8,470 nt of DNA from Promethearchaeota archaeon. GTDB taxonomy: Archaea > Asgardarchaeota > Lokiarchaeia > Sigynarchaeales > SOKP01. Shown one piece after another: positions 1-6,344 of this stretch (position 1 is the stretch's first letter; every line of letters starts with the position of its first letter). The stretch is from NCBI GenBank assembly GCA_030620005.1, contig JAUXAJ010000235.1:1-8470 (forward strand), in the 5' to 3' direction. Position numbers and translations under genes: made by a program. A model generated the notes under the pieces. That model did not search any database. It saw only the letters and a list, made by a program, of their open reading frames with translations, and was not told the origin of the DNA.

Positions 1-1
1 A

Positions 2-589
2 CTTAATGAAGCAGAAGGATTTGTTAAAAACCAAAAAGAAAAACTCAAGATTTGGAAATCTAAAACTGCAATTTATCAAGTTATGAAAGATTTAGAAGAA
101 AAAGAAAAATTGATTACCGTTGTCGATACTGAAATTATAAATGGGAGAATTCGGAAAATTTATTCAATAACTGATAAAGGTAGAGAAACTGCGATTAAAT
201 GGATATTGGAATTTGGAGATTTGTACGATAGAATTTCTCCAAAAATCTCCCAATTTACAGGAATAGAAAGCGCCTTTACAAAAAACCATCGGCTACAAGT
301 TTTAAATTTCATGGAGCAATTTATACCTGTAGACTCAATTATAAGGCTTCTTATGGATGATTCTGGATCACCATTTTCTCAATTAATTAAAGGATTATTT
401 CCAATTGTTGGTAATCCATCAAAATTAAAAACTTTACTATTGTCTGATGAATTTCAATTCGATTTTTTAGCTGGAGATTTAATTCCCAAGAAATATAAGG
501 CTGTTTATAAGGAGTTAATTCTAAAACATATGAAAGAATTTAAAAATCAGATTGAAAACAAGATTAGAAATCTTGAGAAAGAATTATAA
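2..589 (+). CDS. PadR-like winged-helix transcriptional regulator (5' partial)
   Basis: The reading frame is open from the first complete codon at the window edge, so the start lies outside and 195 C-terminal residues are visible. The ATG at 83 falls inside the recognition-helix region and is not the real start. The pattern SKTAIYQVMKDLEEKEKLI followed by a basic, aromatic wing (RIRKIYSITDKGRE) is the usual PadR arrangement: recognition helix, beta hairpin wing, then 'Y-x-[IL]-T-x-x-G'. The rest is a longer, mostly helical C-terminal region ending in a charged Lys/Glu-rich helix, probably for dimerisation or effector sensing. PadR-family proteins are cytoplasmic DNA-binding repressors, often of stress or transport genes. 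The target here is unknown, because the neighbours downstream are decayed gene pieces. A MarR-like assignment is the main alternative. The fold call is fairly secure and the specific role is not. Confidence 0.72.
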   Translation, partial: LNEAEGFVKNQKEKLKIWKSKTAIYQVMKDLEEKEKLITVVDTEIINGRIRKIYSITDKGRETAIKWILEFGDLYDRISPKISQFTGIESAFTKNHRLQVLNFMEQFIPVDSIIRLLMDDSGSPFSQLIKGLFPIVGNPSKLKTLLLSDEFQFDFLAGDLIPKKYKAVYKELILKHMKEFKNQIENKIRNLEKEL

Positions 590-620
590 AATTTTCCCAT
601 CAAAAAAAATAAGACAACTC

Positions 621-860
621 ATGAAGTTAGTTTACAGAAAAAAATTAGTGAAAAACAATCTAAATTTCCTTTTTCTTTCTTACATTTTTGGGGATGGAGG
701 AGTTGGAAAAACCACCCTAGTAAATCGCTACATCTCAGGTAAATATAGTGAAGATTTTAAAATGACGATTGGTATTGATTTCTATACAAAAAATATAGAA
801 ATTGAAGGAATTAGAGTGAATTTACAGATTTGGGATTTTGGGGGAGGGTACTATTTTTAA
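621..860 (+). pseudogene. Truncated Ras/Rab-like small GTPase, N-terminal part only
   Basis: From the ATG at 621 the frame encodes 79 residues; an in-frame ATG at 552 overlaps the upstream regulator and is less likely. Visible motifs are the P-loop GDGGVGKT (residues 24-31, G1), a switch I threonine in MTIGIDF (Thr49, G2) and WDFGG (residues 71-75, G3). The frame then runs into GYYF and a stop. An intact family member is roughly 170-200 residues long and goes on through switch II, NKxD (G4) and the SAK-like G5, none of which appears in any frame downstream. Without G4/G5 it cannot form a normal guanine-binding pocket, so it is most likely a dead remnant. Asgard archaea carry many such GTPase genes, and loss of one copy would be tolerable. 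The break coincides with the end of a minus-strand coding remnant, which suggests a rearrangement junction rather than a simple point mutation. Confidence 0.75.
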
Positions 861-1016
861 TGACCAATCGACATATTCTCTTAAATTAGACTCAAAATTC
901 TCAAGAAATTTATCTCTTTGATTCAATCCAAGAATAGTCTTTCTCATTGCTTTCAGGTAATCTATTTGGTAAGTCGTGTTCCTGCTCGGACTGTAATACC
1001 CTCTACCATGGATTTT
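849..1016 (-). pseudogene. Unidentified minus-strand coding remnant abutting the broken GTPase
   Basis: This stretch is open for 56 codons on the minus strand and looks like real protein: GRGYYSPSRNTTYQIDYLK, then AMRKTILGL and a helical, charged part with FLENF and LREYVDWSLKIV. Upstream on the minus strand the same frame has three stops (around 1017-1045) preceded by a plausible peptide, LDEHKEGYR, as expected for a decayed gene. Downstream the frame runs antisense into the GTPase motif region with no meaningful sequence. I do not recognise the family. A mobile-element or DNA-binding protein is possible but not shown. Chance openness in AT-rich DNA is the alternative, though the composition (Tyr, Arg, Trp, Gly) argues mildly against it. 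Confidence 0.4.
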
Positions 1017-1123
1017 TTAGAACTACCAAGTCTCTTATCGGTAGCCTTCTTTATGTTCATCTAAAAAAGAATGTAATAAGTATTATAACATGTTCTTAAT
1101 ATAGATTATTAAAAAGAGTTTAA

Positions 1124-1369
1124 TATTATGGTTCATGCGTTAATGTTGCATGTATAATCGAGAATTTCAAAGTATTTAATAATATCTTAAGTTTAAGACT
1201 AGAGGGAAGAAGAACTGTAATTTATGTGGCTGGGAGACCGTTCGGGCAGAGCAAATATTTAATAATAGATGTGATTAAAGGTAGCGACATTTTAGATTTA
1301 CGGCATCAAGTTGAACATTCTATAGAAGAGTTGCAAGGTATATCAATAGGTGAAATTTATTTCTATTAG
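1124..1369 (+). pseudogene. N-terminal fragment resembling the domain before the repeats of Asgard LRR proteins
   Basis: The frame is open from after a TAA at 1121 to a TAG at 1367, but it contains no ATG, GTG or TTG. An ATA at 1154 stands where a start would be expected. The translation begins ENFKVFNNILSLRLE, continues with RRTVIYVAGRPFGQSKYLII, and ends with an acidic helix (HQVEHSIEELQG) and ISIGEIYFY. From memory, this matches the conserved N-terminal segment of the abundant Asgard leucine-rich-repeat proteins: a '[IL]TL[KR]LE..KT.IYV.G..F.QCK[FY]LLL' pattern, then an acidic helix and 'I.PE.EFWGHC'. The fragment ends just where the FWGHC-type motif would come, and no LRR units follow. 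It is read as a broken gene 5' part. The family match is recalled and was not searched. Confidence 0.55.
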
Positions 1370-1377
1370 TAAAAAAC

Positions 1378-1420
1378 CTAAAAGTTTATAATAAAAAGCT
1401 GCAAAAAGATCATTATAAAT
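1378..1420 (+). promoter_or_regulatory. Candidate archaeal promoter of the acyl-CoA synthetase gene
   Basis: Two TATA-like elements lie upstream of the start codon. One is TTTATAAT (1385-1392), preceded by a purine-rich BRE-like stretch. The other is TTATAAAT (1413-1420). With the usual archaeal spacing of about 25-30 bases to the initiation site, the second would start transcription near 1441-1446 and give a very short leader. No clear Shine-Dalgarno sequence is present, which fits leaderless or short-leader translation. In DNA this AT-rich, TATA-like words are common, so the call is tentative. Confidence 0.35.
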
Positions 1421-1451
1421 TAAATTTTAAAAAAAAAAAGATTTGATAAAA

Positions 1452-3161
1452 ATGTCAAAATATAGCGAAAGGTTCTGGAAAGCAAATTGGGACCCAGGGC
1501 TAGAAGATCTTGACCCAAAAGTATGGGAAACATCTTATACCGATGCTATTAAAAAAATCTTTGAAGATTATCCCGACAAAGCCGCATTAACATATCAGGG
1601 TTTAGAAATTACTTTTGGAGAAGTAGATAAATATGCAAATCAATTAGCGAACATGTTAATCGACAAAGGGTTTAAAAAGGGAGACATTATTGCGGTTAAT
1701 TTACCAAATATTCCTGAATATGTAATATCACTTATCGGTATATTAAGAGCTGGCTGTATTCTTTCAGGAGTATCACCACTTCTTTCAGATGTTCAAATGC
1801 AATATCAATTAAACGACTTAGGAGCAGGTGAAAAAAATCTTGCGTTGATTACACTTGACGCAATATTTGCCGGAAGATTAGTGAAGATCGCCTCAAAATT
1901 ACCCCAATTAAAACTTGTTATTACTACAAGCGTTATTGGTATTTTCCCAAAAGAACAGCAGGCTAAAATAAAAGCAGTAAGAGAAATACCTTCGGGAGAG
2001 GTCACACCTTTAGAGGGAAAAACAGTTCTCGATTTTCACGACGACGTCTTAGCAAAATATTCAAGTGAACCCCCAGATGTGAAAGTTACTCCTGACGATA
2101 TCGCATTCATTCAATACACTGGTGGAACAACAGGGCTTCCAAAGGGTGCAATGCTAACACATAGAAATATTGTTTCTGATCTTTTAATAGTTCAATCCTG
2201 GCTTAAATGGGAAAAAGGTAGGGGTGTGGCGTTATCAGGCTTCCCATTCTTCCACATCGCAGGATTGTTCTTCTGTGAGAATTGTATCTATCTTGGTTGG
2301 ACCCAATGCCTCATTGCTGATCCAAGGGATGCGCTTTATATATGTAACCAGATAAAAACATATAAACCAACTGCGCTAGTGAATGTTCCTTCCCTGTTTC
2401 AGATTTTACTAAATTTCCGTAAATTTAAGCGATTAGACCATTCCAATTTAGAAGTTTGCATTTCTGCCGCCTCCCCATTTCCAGTCGAGTCTCAGAAAAT
2501 GTTAGAAAGCATTGTTGGTGCTGGTAAATTACTAGAAGCATATGGGATGACGGAAACATCTCCCCTAACCACGGCGAATCCAAATGCAGGAGAAAGGAAA
2601 TTAGGTTCGATTGGCTTGCCACTTTTAAATACAGAGTTAAAATTAGTAGATCCAGGAACAGGAGAAGAGGTTCCACTAGGAGAACCCGGAGAAATTTGCG
2701 TAAAAGGTCCAATGATAATGAAGGGATATTATAATAAACCAGAAGAAACTAAAAAAGCAATCGATTCAGATGGGTATATGCATACAGGTGACGTCGCCAT
2801 AATGGACGAGAAGGGGTACTTAAAAATAGTAGATAGAACAAAGGACATGATCATTGTCGGTGGTTTTAAAGTGTTTTCTGCTAAATTAGAAGATACATTA
2901 ACCAAATATCCTGCGATTGGAGTGGTTGCTACAATTGGTATACCTAATCCCGATCGACCTGGATCCGAAATCGTCAAGGCGTATATTCAACTTGCCGCCG
3001 ATTACCAATTTGATGGAAACGAAGATGCGCTTAAGGCAGATATAACTGCATTTGCAAAAGAAAATTGTTCTCCATATGAGGTCCCGAAAATCATTGAAAT
3101 CGTGGATGAACTTCCACTTACGGTCGTTGGTAAGGTTGATAAGAAGCTTTTAAGGAGTTAA
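1452..3161 (+). CDS. AMP-forming long-chain acyl-CoA synthetase (fatty-acid CoA ligase)
   Basis: This 569-residue protein belongs to the ANL adenylating superfamily. It activates a carboxylic acid with ATP to an acyl-AMP and then transfers the acyl group to CoA, most likely for a fatty acid, in the cytoplasm. All core motifs are present: the phosphate-binding loop YTGGTTGLPKG (residues 222-232), YGMTETSP (364-371), HTGD with the ribose-binding Asp (444-447), the hinge-region DRTKDMIIVGGFK (461-473), and the C-terminal catalytic lysine in PLTVVGKVDKKLL (Lys about 561). The length is normal for the family. The ATG at 1452 is preferred over the in-frame TTG at 1443, because MSKYSERFWKANWDPG is a natural N-terminus. 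No signal peptide or membrane segment is visible. The gene stands alone between a decayed region and a convergent gene, so chain-length preference cannot be inferred. A short- or aryl-acid ligase is the alternative. Confidence 0.9.
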   Translation: MSKYSERFWKANWDPGLEDLDPKVWETSYTDAIKKIFEDYPDKAALTYQGLEITFGEVDKYANQLANMLIDKGFKKGDIIAVNLPNIPEYVISLIGILRAGCILSGVSPLLSDVQMQYQLNDLGAGEKNLALITLDAIFAGRLVKIASKLPQLKLVITTSVIGIFPKEQQAKIKAVREIPSGEVTPLEGKTVLDFHDDVLAKYSSEPPDVKVTPDDIAFIQYTGGTTGLPKGAMLTHRNIVSDLLIVQSWLKWEKGRGVALSGFPFFHIAGLFFCENCIYLGWTQCLIADPRDALYICNQIKTYKPTALVNVPSLFQILLNFRKFKRLDHSNLEVCISAASPFPVESQKMLESIVGAGKLLEAYGMTETSPLTTANPNAGERKLGSIGLPLLNTELKLVDPGTGEEVPLGEPGEICVKGPMIMKGYYNKPEETKKAIDSDGYMHTGDVAIMDEKGYLKIVDRTKDMIIVGGFKVFSAKLEDTLTKYPAIGVVATIGIPNPDRPGSEIVKAYIQLAADYQFDGNEDALKADITAFAKENCSPYEVPKIIEIVDELPLTVVGKVDKKLLRS

Positions 3162-3176
3162 ATAATTAACTAATTA

Positions 3177-3187
3177 TTTTTTTTTTT
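3177..3187 (+). terminator. Oligo-T terminator after the acyl-CoA synthetase gene
   Basis: A run of eleven T residues starts 16 bases after the stop codon at 3159-3161. Archaeal RNA polymerase commonly terminates at such T tracts on the coding strand without needing a hairpin. Its place between two convergent genes fits this role. Confidence 0.5.
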
Positions 3188-3339
3188 AGAATTAATATTT
3201 GGCATGATTTTTCTTTTTTAGAGCATTATAGAATTTTTATAAATATATAAGCTTGTTAGTATGAATAAAAGTTATAAAAAATTTTATTATATATATTGAA
3301 ATAAAAGTACGGAAGACGGTTTATAGAAGAAAGGAAATT

Positions 3340-4395
3340 TTAAACTTTCAAAATCTTTTTCATGACCATGCCAATTTTATCAATTGCGAATTGAATATCT
3401 TCTTCATTGATGCCAAAGTGGGTCACGAAACGTATTCTCTGCTTATCTATGTTGAAAGCTAAAATTCCTTCCTTGCTCAAACTGGTGACTGTTTTACTAA
3501 TCCTAACGCCTTGAGGTATAGTAATGATAAGAATGTTTGTTTCTGGTTCTTCAGTTGTTATTGGTAAATCATGATTTTTTATCCCTTCGAAGAGTAATTT
3601 AGCATTATTATGATCTTCTTGGAGTCTTTTTATCCATTTTGGTTCAAGGGCAATTAACCCAAAAGACGCAATTACTCCTGCTTGTCTCATGCCTCCTCCA
3701 ACCATCTTTCGAAACTTTCTCGCCCTTAAAATAAAGTTTTTTGAACCCGCTACTATAGAACCGACTGGACACGATAGCCCTTTAGATAAACAAAATATTA
3801 CACTGTCTACATGTTTTGTTAATTCCGTAACCGGCGTTTTAAGCCCAACAGCAGCGTTAAAAATTCTCGCACCATCTAAATGCAATTTTAAATCGTTATT
3901 TTCAGCAAGTTGTTTCAGATCCCTCAATTCGTTTGGTTTTATAATCGCTCCACCGTGAAAGTTATGAGTATTTTCTGTACTTAAAAGCGTGGTTGGTGGT
4001 TCGTGGATGTTTTCTCGATCGCGTATCAATTTTTGGAGTTCATCTAGATTGGGAACCCCTCTAATTGACGGATAAGTTCTAATCATCAAGCCTCCAATTC
4101 GAGCAGCACTTCCTACTTCATGACCAAAAATATGACTTAGTTCTTCTAATAGTATTTCATCGCCAGGATTAGTCTGCGATAGTAGGCTAACAAGATTTCC
4201 TTGTGTACCTGATGTTACGAACAATGCTGCTTCTTTTCCAATTATTTTTGCAGCTTTTTTCTCCAACTCGTTGACAGTCGGATCTTCTCTAAGGACATCA
4301 TCGCCAATTTTTGAATCGTCTAACGATTTTACCATCTCCCACATTTCGGGAGAGGGCTTGGTTATCGTGTCAGAACGCAAATCAATTATTTTCAT
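3340..4395 (-). CDS. Low-specificity L-threonine aldolase (PLP-dependent)
   Basis: The 351-residue product is a fold-type I PLP enzyme of the beta-eliminating lyase/threonine aldolase family. It cleaves L-threonine or L-allo-threonine to glycine and acetaldehyde. The start MKIIDLRSDTITKPS is the family's classic N-terminus. Further motifs are TSGTQGNLVS (61-70, PLP phosphate region), SHIFGHEVG (87-95, stacking His), ENTHNFHGG (141-149), HLDGARIFNAA (172-182, with the Asp that contacts the PLP ring nitrogen), and FCLSKGLSCPVGS, in which Lys205 should form the Schiff base. GGGMRQAG (233-240) is also typical. The length is normal and no key residue is missing. The gene is divergent from the GH20 gene, with a 126-base shared upstream region. 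It probably supplies glycine or degrades threonine. Stereospecificity cannot be read from sequence. The E. coli gene of this family is ltaE, and that symbol is not assigned here. Confidence 0.93.
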   Translation of the reverse strand: MKIIDLRSDTITKPSPEMWEMVKSLDDSKIGDDVLREDPTVNELEKKAAKIIGKEAALFVTSGTQGNLVSLLSQTNPGDEILLEELSHIFGHEVGSAARIGGLMIRTYPSIRGVPNLDELQKLIRDRENIHEPPTTLLSTENTHNFHGGAIIKPNELRDLKQLAENNDLKLHLDGARIFNAAVGLKTPVTELTKHVDSVIFCLSKGLSCPVGSIVAGSKNFILRARKFRKMVGGGMRQAGVIASFGLIALEPKWIKRLQEDHNNAKLLFEGIKNHDLPITTEEPETNILIITIPQGVRISKTVTSLSKEGILAFNIDKQRIRFVTHFGINEEDIQFAIDKIGMVMKKILKV

Positions 4396-4521
4396 CTTAA
4401 CTTAAACCTTAATGATAACTTTATTTGTAATACGGTTTGATTTATCAAATTAAAAATAATTTAATTAATTAATTAATATTCAATAATGTAATACTTAGAG
4501 ACATTATATAGAAGTGAATAG
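4396..4521. promoter_or_regulatory. Divergent promoter region between threonine aldolase and GH20 genes
   Basis: These 126 AT-rich bases must carry the start signals for both divergent genes. A (TTAA)n tract at about 4461-4477 is self-complementary and sits near the middle. TATA-like words occur on both strands, for example AT-rich sequence at about 4449-4458 for the plus strand and around 4421-4430 for the minus strand, but none is clearly better than the background. No strong Shine-Dalgarno site precedes either start. No operator can be assigned. Confidence 0.35.
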
Positions 4522-6084
4522 ATGGAAATGGATTCAAACAATATTATATCCATAATACCTGAACCAGTAAAAATCTTGTCAAGAAAAGGAAATTTCAATC
4601 TTAACAAAAATACCCTTATTCTCTCTAATTCAATAGCAAAAAAATCTGCCGAATTTTTAAACCAACTGTTGGCTCCAGCAACGGGATTTAACCTACTCAT
4701 GAGAGAATTGGCTCAAGTGGAAGAAATTGACAATGTTATTAGGCTTAGAATAATCACGAATGAAAAACCTTTAATGCATGAAGGATACAACCTTGATATT
4801 TCTCAAAACATGATTGATATATCAGCTTCCACCTCGGCAGGGATTTTTTATGGTATCCAAACGCTACGTCAACTTTTTCCCCCTGAAATAGAAAGTTCTA
4901 ATCCTTTGGATGTTGAATGGTCCATGCCCTGTGTAAAAATTGAGGATTATCCTCGATTTTCGTGGCGTGGGTTCATGCTTGACGAATCAAGACACTTTTT
5001 TGGTAAGAAAATCGTGAAAAAAATGCTTGATCTCATGGCGCTCCTAAAAATGAATGTGTTTCATTGGCATCTCACGGATGACCAAGGGTGGCGTCTTGAG
5101 ATAAAAAAATACCCTCGTCTCGTGGAGATTGGTTCTAAAAGGAAAAGGGCTAGGCTTAGAACTAGAGTTAGAAAATCGGATAAATACTCAGACGATGTGC
5201 AATATTCTGGTCATTATTCACGGGAGGATTTAAGGGAGATCATAAATCATGCAAGTGAACGCCACATAACAATTGTTCCTGAAATAGACGTTCCTGGACA
5301 TACCACAGCAGTCCTTGCATCATACCCCGAATTAAGCTGCACGGGAGGCCCTTTTGAGGTAAGTACTCGCTTCGCTATTCATAAAGATGTGCTTTGTATA
5401 GGAAAAGAAAAAGTTTTTGAATTCATACTAAATGTTTTAGATGAAGTCATGGATATCTTTCCTTCAGAGATAATCCATATTGGGGGTGATGAAGTCCCAA
5501 AAGAACGATGGAAAAATTGCTCTCATTGTCAAAATCGGATAAAAGAAGAAAATCTTAACAACGAAGAGGAGCTACAGGCTTATTTTATAAATAAAATGTC
5601 AAGATATATATCGTCTCTCGGCCGTAGACCAATGGGTTGGAATGAAATATTAAACGAAGATTTAGTTGAGAACGCCCTATGTCAATATTGGACGCCTAAT
5701 CTCAAAGAATTGTTAGATCACGTAAGAACTGGAAGAAATGTGGTTATGTCAGAAACGGGATATGTATATCTAAATTATGGGTATAAATTTACTTCATTAA
5801 GAAAGAGTTACGAATATGAACCAATCCCGAATGAATTAGAAAAAAGATATCATGACCGGATAAAGGGAATTGAAGCGTGTTTATGGACTGAGTTTATCTC
5901 AGATCTTAAAAATTTAGAATTACTTACTTTTCCTCGTTTAATAGCAATAGCAGAAACAGGATGGGCGTTAATAGATAAAAAAAATTTTAAATCTTTTTTA
6001 AATCGGCTAGAAATCTATTTGAAGAGGTTGGATTTTCATGGTATTGCTTACGCTCATGAGAATGAGTATTTAATAGAAGAGTAG
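4522..6084 (+). CDS. GH20 beta-N-acetylhexosaminidase, apparently cytoplasmic
   Basis: This 520-residue glycoside hydrolase family 20 enzyme should release terminal beta-linked GlcNAc or GalNAc by substrate-assisted catalysis. The N-terminal GH20b-type domain spans about residues 8-135. The catalytic barrel follows from about 145, with WRGFMLDESRHFF (148-160; substrate-binding Arg149), NVFHWHLTDDQGWR (178-191), VPEIDVPGH (252-260) and the catalytic pair HIGGDEVP (Asp323-Glu324). The barrel also carries the pocket tryptophans MGWNE (Trp373), QYW (Trp390) and CLWTE (Trp455, Glu457). The CSHC pair (333-336) after the catalytic loop is common in relatives. There is no signal peptide or membrane segment, so the enzyme probably works on imported or intracellular amino sugars. 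A strongly basic stretch (about 206-221, rich in Lys and Arg) replaces a usually less charged loop before the GHYS motif. Its last 25 codons, including the stop, recur as a direct repeat near 7448. GH20 is patchy in archaea, so bacterial origin by transfer is plausible but untested. Confidence 0.93.
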   Translation: MEMDSNNIISIIPEPVKILSRKGNFNLNKNTLILSNSIAKKSAEFLNQLLAPATGFNLLMRELAQVEEIDNVIRLRIITNEKPLMHEGYNLDISQNMIDISASTSAGIFYGIQTLRQLFPPEIESSNPLDVEWSMPCVKIEDYPRFSWRGFMLDESRHFFGKKIVKKMLDLMALLKMNVFHWHLTDDQGWRLEIKKYPRLVEIGSKRKRARLRTRVRKSDKYSDDVQYSGHYSREDLREIINHASERHITIVPEIDVPGHTTAVLASYPELSCTGGPFEVSTRFAIHKDVLCIGKEKVFEFILNVLDEVMDIFPSEIIHIGGDEVPKERWKNCSHCQNRIKEENLNNEEELQAYFINKMSRYISSLGRRPMGWNEILNEDLVENALCQYWTPNLKELLDHVRTGRNVVMSETGYVYLNYGYKFTSLRKSYEYEPIPNELEKRYHDRIKGIEACLWTEFISDLKNLELLTFPRLIAIAETGWALIDKKNFKSFLNRLEIYLKRLDFHGIAYAHENEYLIEE

Positions 6085-6109
6085 CGTTTTATATTCGTCA
6101 AAAATCCCT
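6007..6109 (+). repeat. Direct repeat, copy 1: GH20 gene tail plus 3' flank
   Basis: These 103 bases align without gaps to 7448-7550 at an offset of 1441, with 10 mismatches by hand count. The copy covers the last 24 sense codons of the GH20 gene, its TAG stop and about 28 bases beyond it. The match therefore reaches past the gene end, which indicates copied DNA and not merely protein-level similarity. Confidence 0.9.
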
Positions 6110-6170
6110 CTTAGCGATGTTGTATCGGCGTTTTAGGTAAAGAAATTGTAATAAAAAAACGCGAGAGACT

Positions 6171-6190
6171 AAAATAGAAAATAAAAAAAA
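6171..6190 (-). terminator. Candidate T-rich terminator for minus-strand transcription
   Basis: Read on the minus strand, this is a T-rich tract with a run of eight T residues followed by further short T runs. It lies directly past the stop of the small minus-strand remnant and about 155 bases beyond the lone PEP-synthase domain gene. Such tracts are typical archaeal termination sites. It could end transcripts of that gene. Confidence 0.35.
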
Positions 6191-6250
6191 TTATAAATTG
6201 AGCTCTTTTAACCTTTCACCAGTTTCAGCAACTTTCTCCGGCTTTAAATC
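6191..6250 (-). pseudogene. C-terminal remnant of an unidentified minus-strand gene
   Basis: Nineteen codons ending in a TAA stop read DLKPEKVAETGERLKELNL, a charged amphipathic helix that looks like a genuine protein C-terminus. In-frame stops directly upstream on the minus strand (TGA, TAG) mean nothing longer survives. It follows the stop of the PEP-synthase-like gene on the same strand, but it does not resemble the end of a PEP synthase that I know. It is too short to assign. Chance is possible. Confidence 0.3.
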
Positions 6251-6294
6251 TCACTATATCCAAAGGATAAAACCTGTGAGGGACACGCAGATTG

Positions 6295-6328
6295 AAATAA
6301 TTAACCCGAACAAATAATTAACCCGAAC
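6295..6328. repeat. 17-bp perfect tandem duplication
   Basis: The unit AAATAATTAACCCGAAC occurs twice in a row (6295-6311 and 6312-6328) with no mismatch. It lies 16 bases beyond the 3' end of the minus-strand PEP-synthase-like gene (stop at 6345-6347). It may be a slippage product, a rearrangement scar or a short binding-site pair. The sequence alone does not decide. Confidence 0.85.
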
Positions 6329-6344
6329 AATTAAACGAATGCAT

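Larger units (their letters stand above)
861..1451. other. Gene-poor decayed interval between the GTPase remnant and the acyl-CoA synthetase
   Basis: No intact gene can be supported in these roughly 590 bases. The interval holds the unidentified minus-strand remnant, then about 100 bases of featureless AT-rich sequence (roughly 1061-1123), the LRR-type fragment, and finally the promoter region of the acyl-CoA synthetase gene. I see no tRNA, rRNA, CRISPR or terminal inverted repeats here. Confidence 0.6.

Noticed and set aside
962..1060. Minus-strand frame of 32 codons starting at 1060
   Set aside because: It overlaps the better-looking remnant frame and shows no family resemblance; it may only be a shifted part of the same decayed gene.
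1805..2977. Minus-strand open frames at 1805-2005, 2425-2712 and 2729-2977
   Set aside because: They lie entirely inside the acyl-CoA synthetase gene on the opposite strand, have no family features, and are explained as shadows of its codon pattern.
3689..3958. Plus-strand open frame of 89 codons
   Set aside because: It is antisense to the threonine aldolase gene, covering its PLP-lysine region; no independent protein signal.
4473..4700. Minus-strand open frame of 75 codons
   Set aside because: It overlaps the GH20 start and the divergent promoter region; the translation has no recognisable domain.
6128..6162. Inverted repeat GCGTTTT/AAAACGC as a hairpin terminator of the GH20 gene
   Set aside because: The arms are only 7 bases and mostly A/T, the loop is 21 bases, and no T tract follows on the plus strand.
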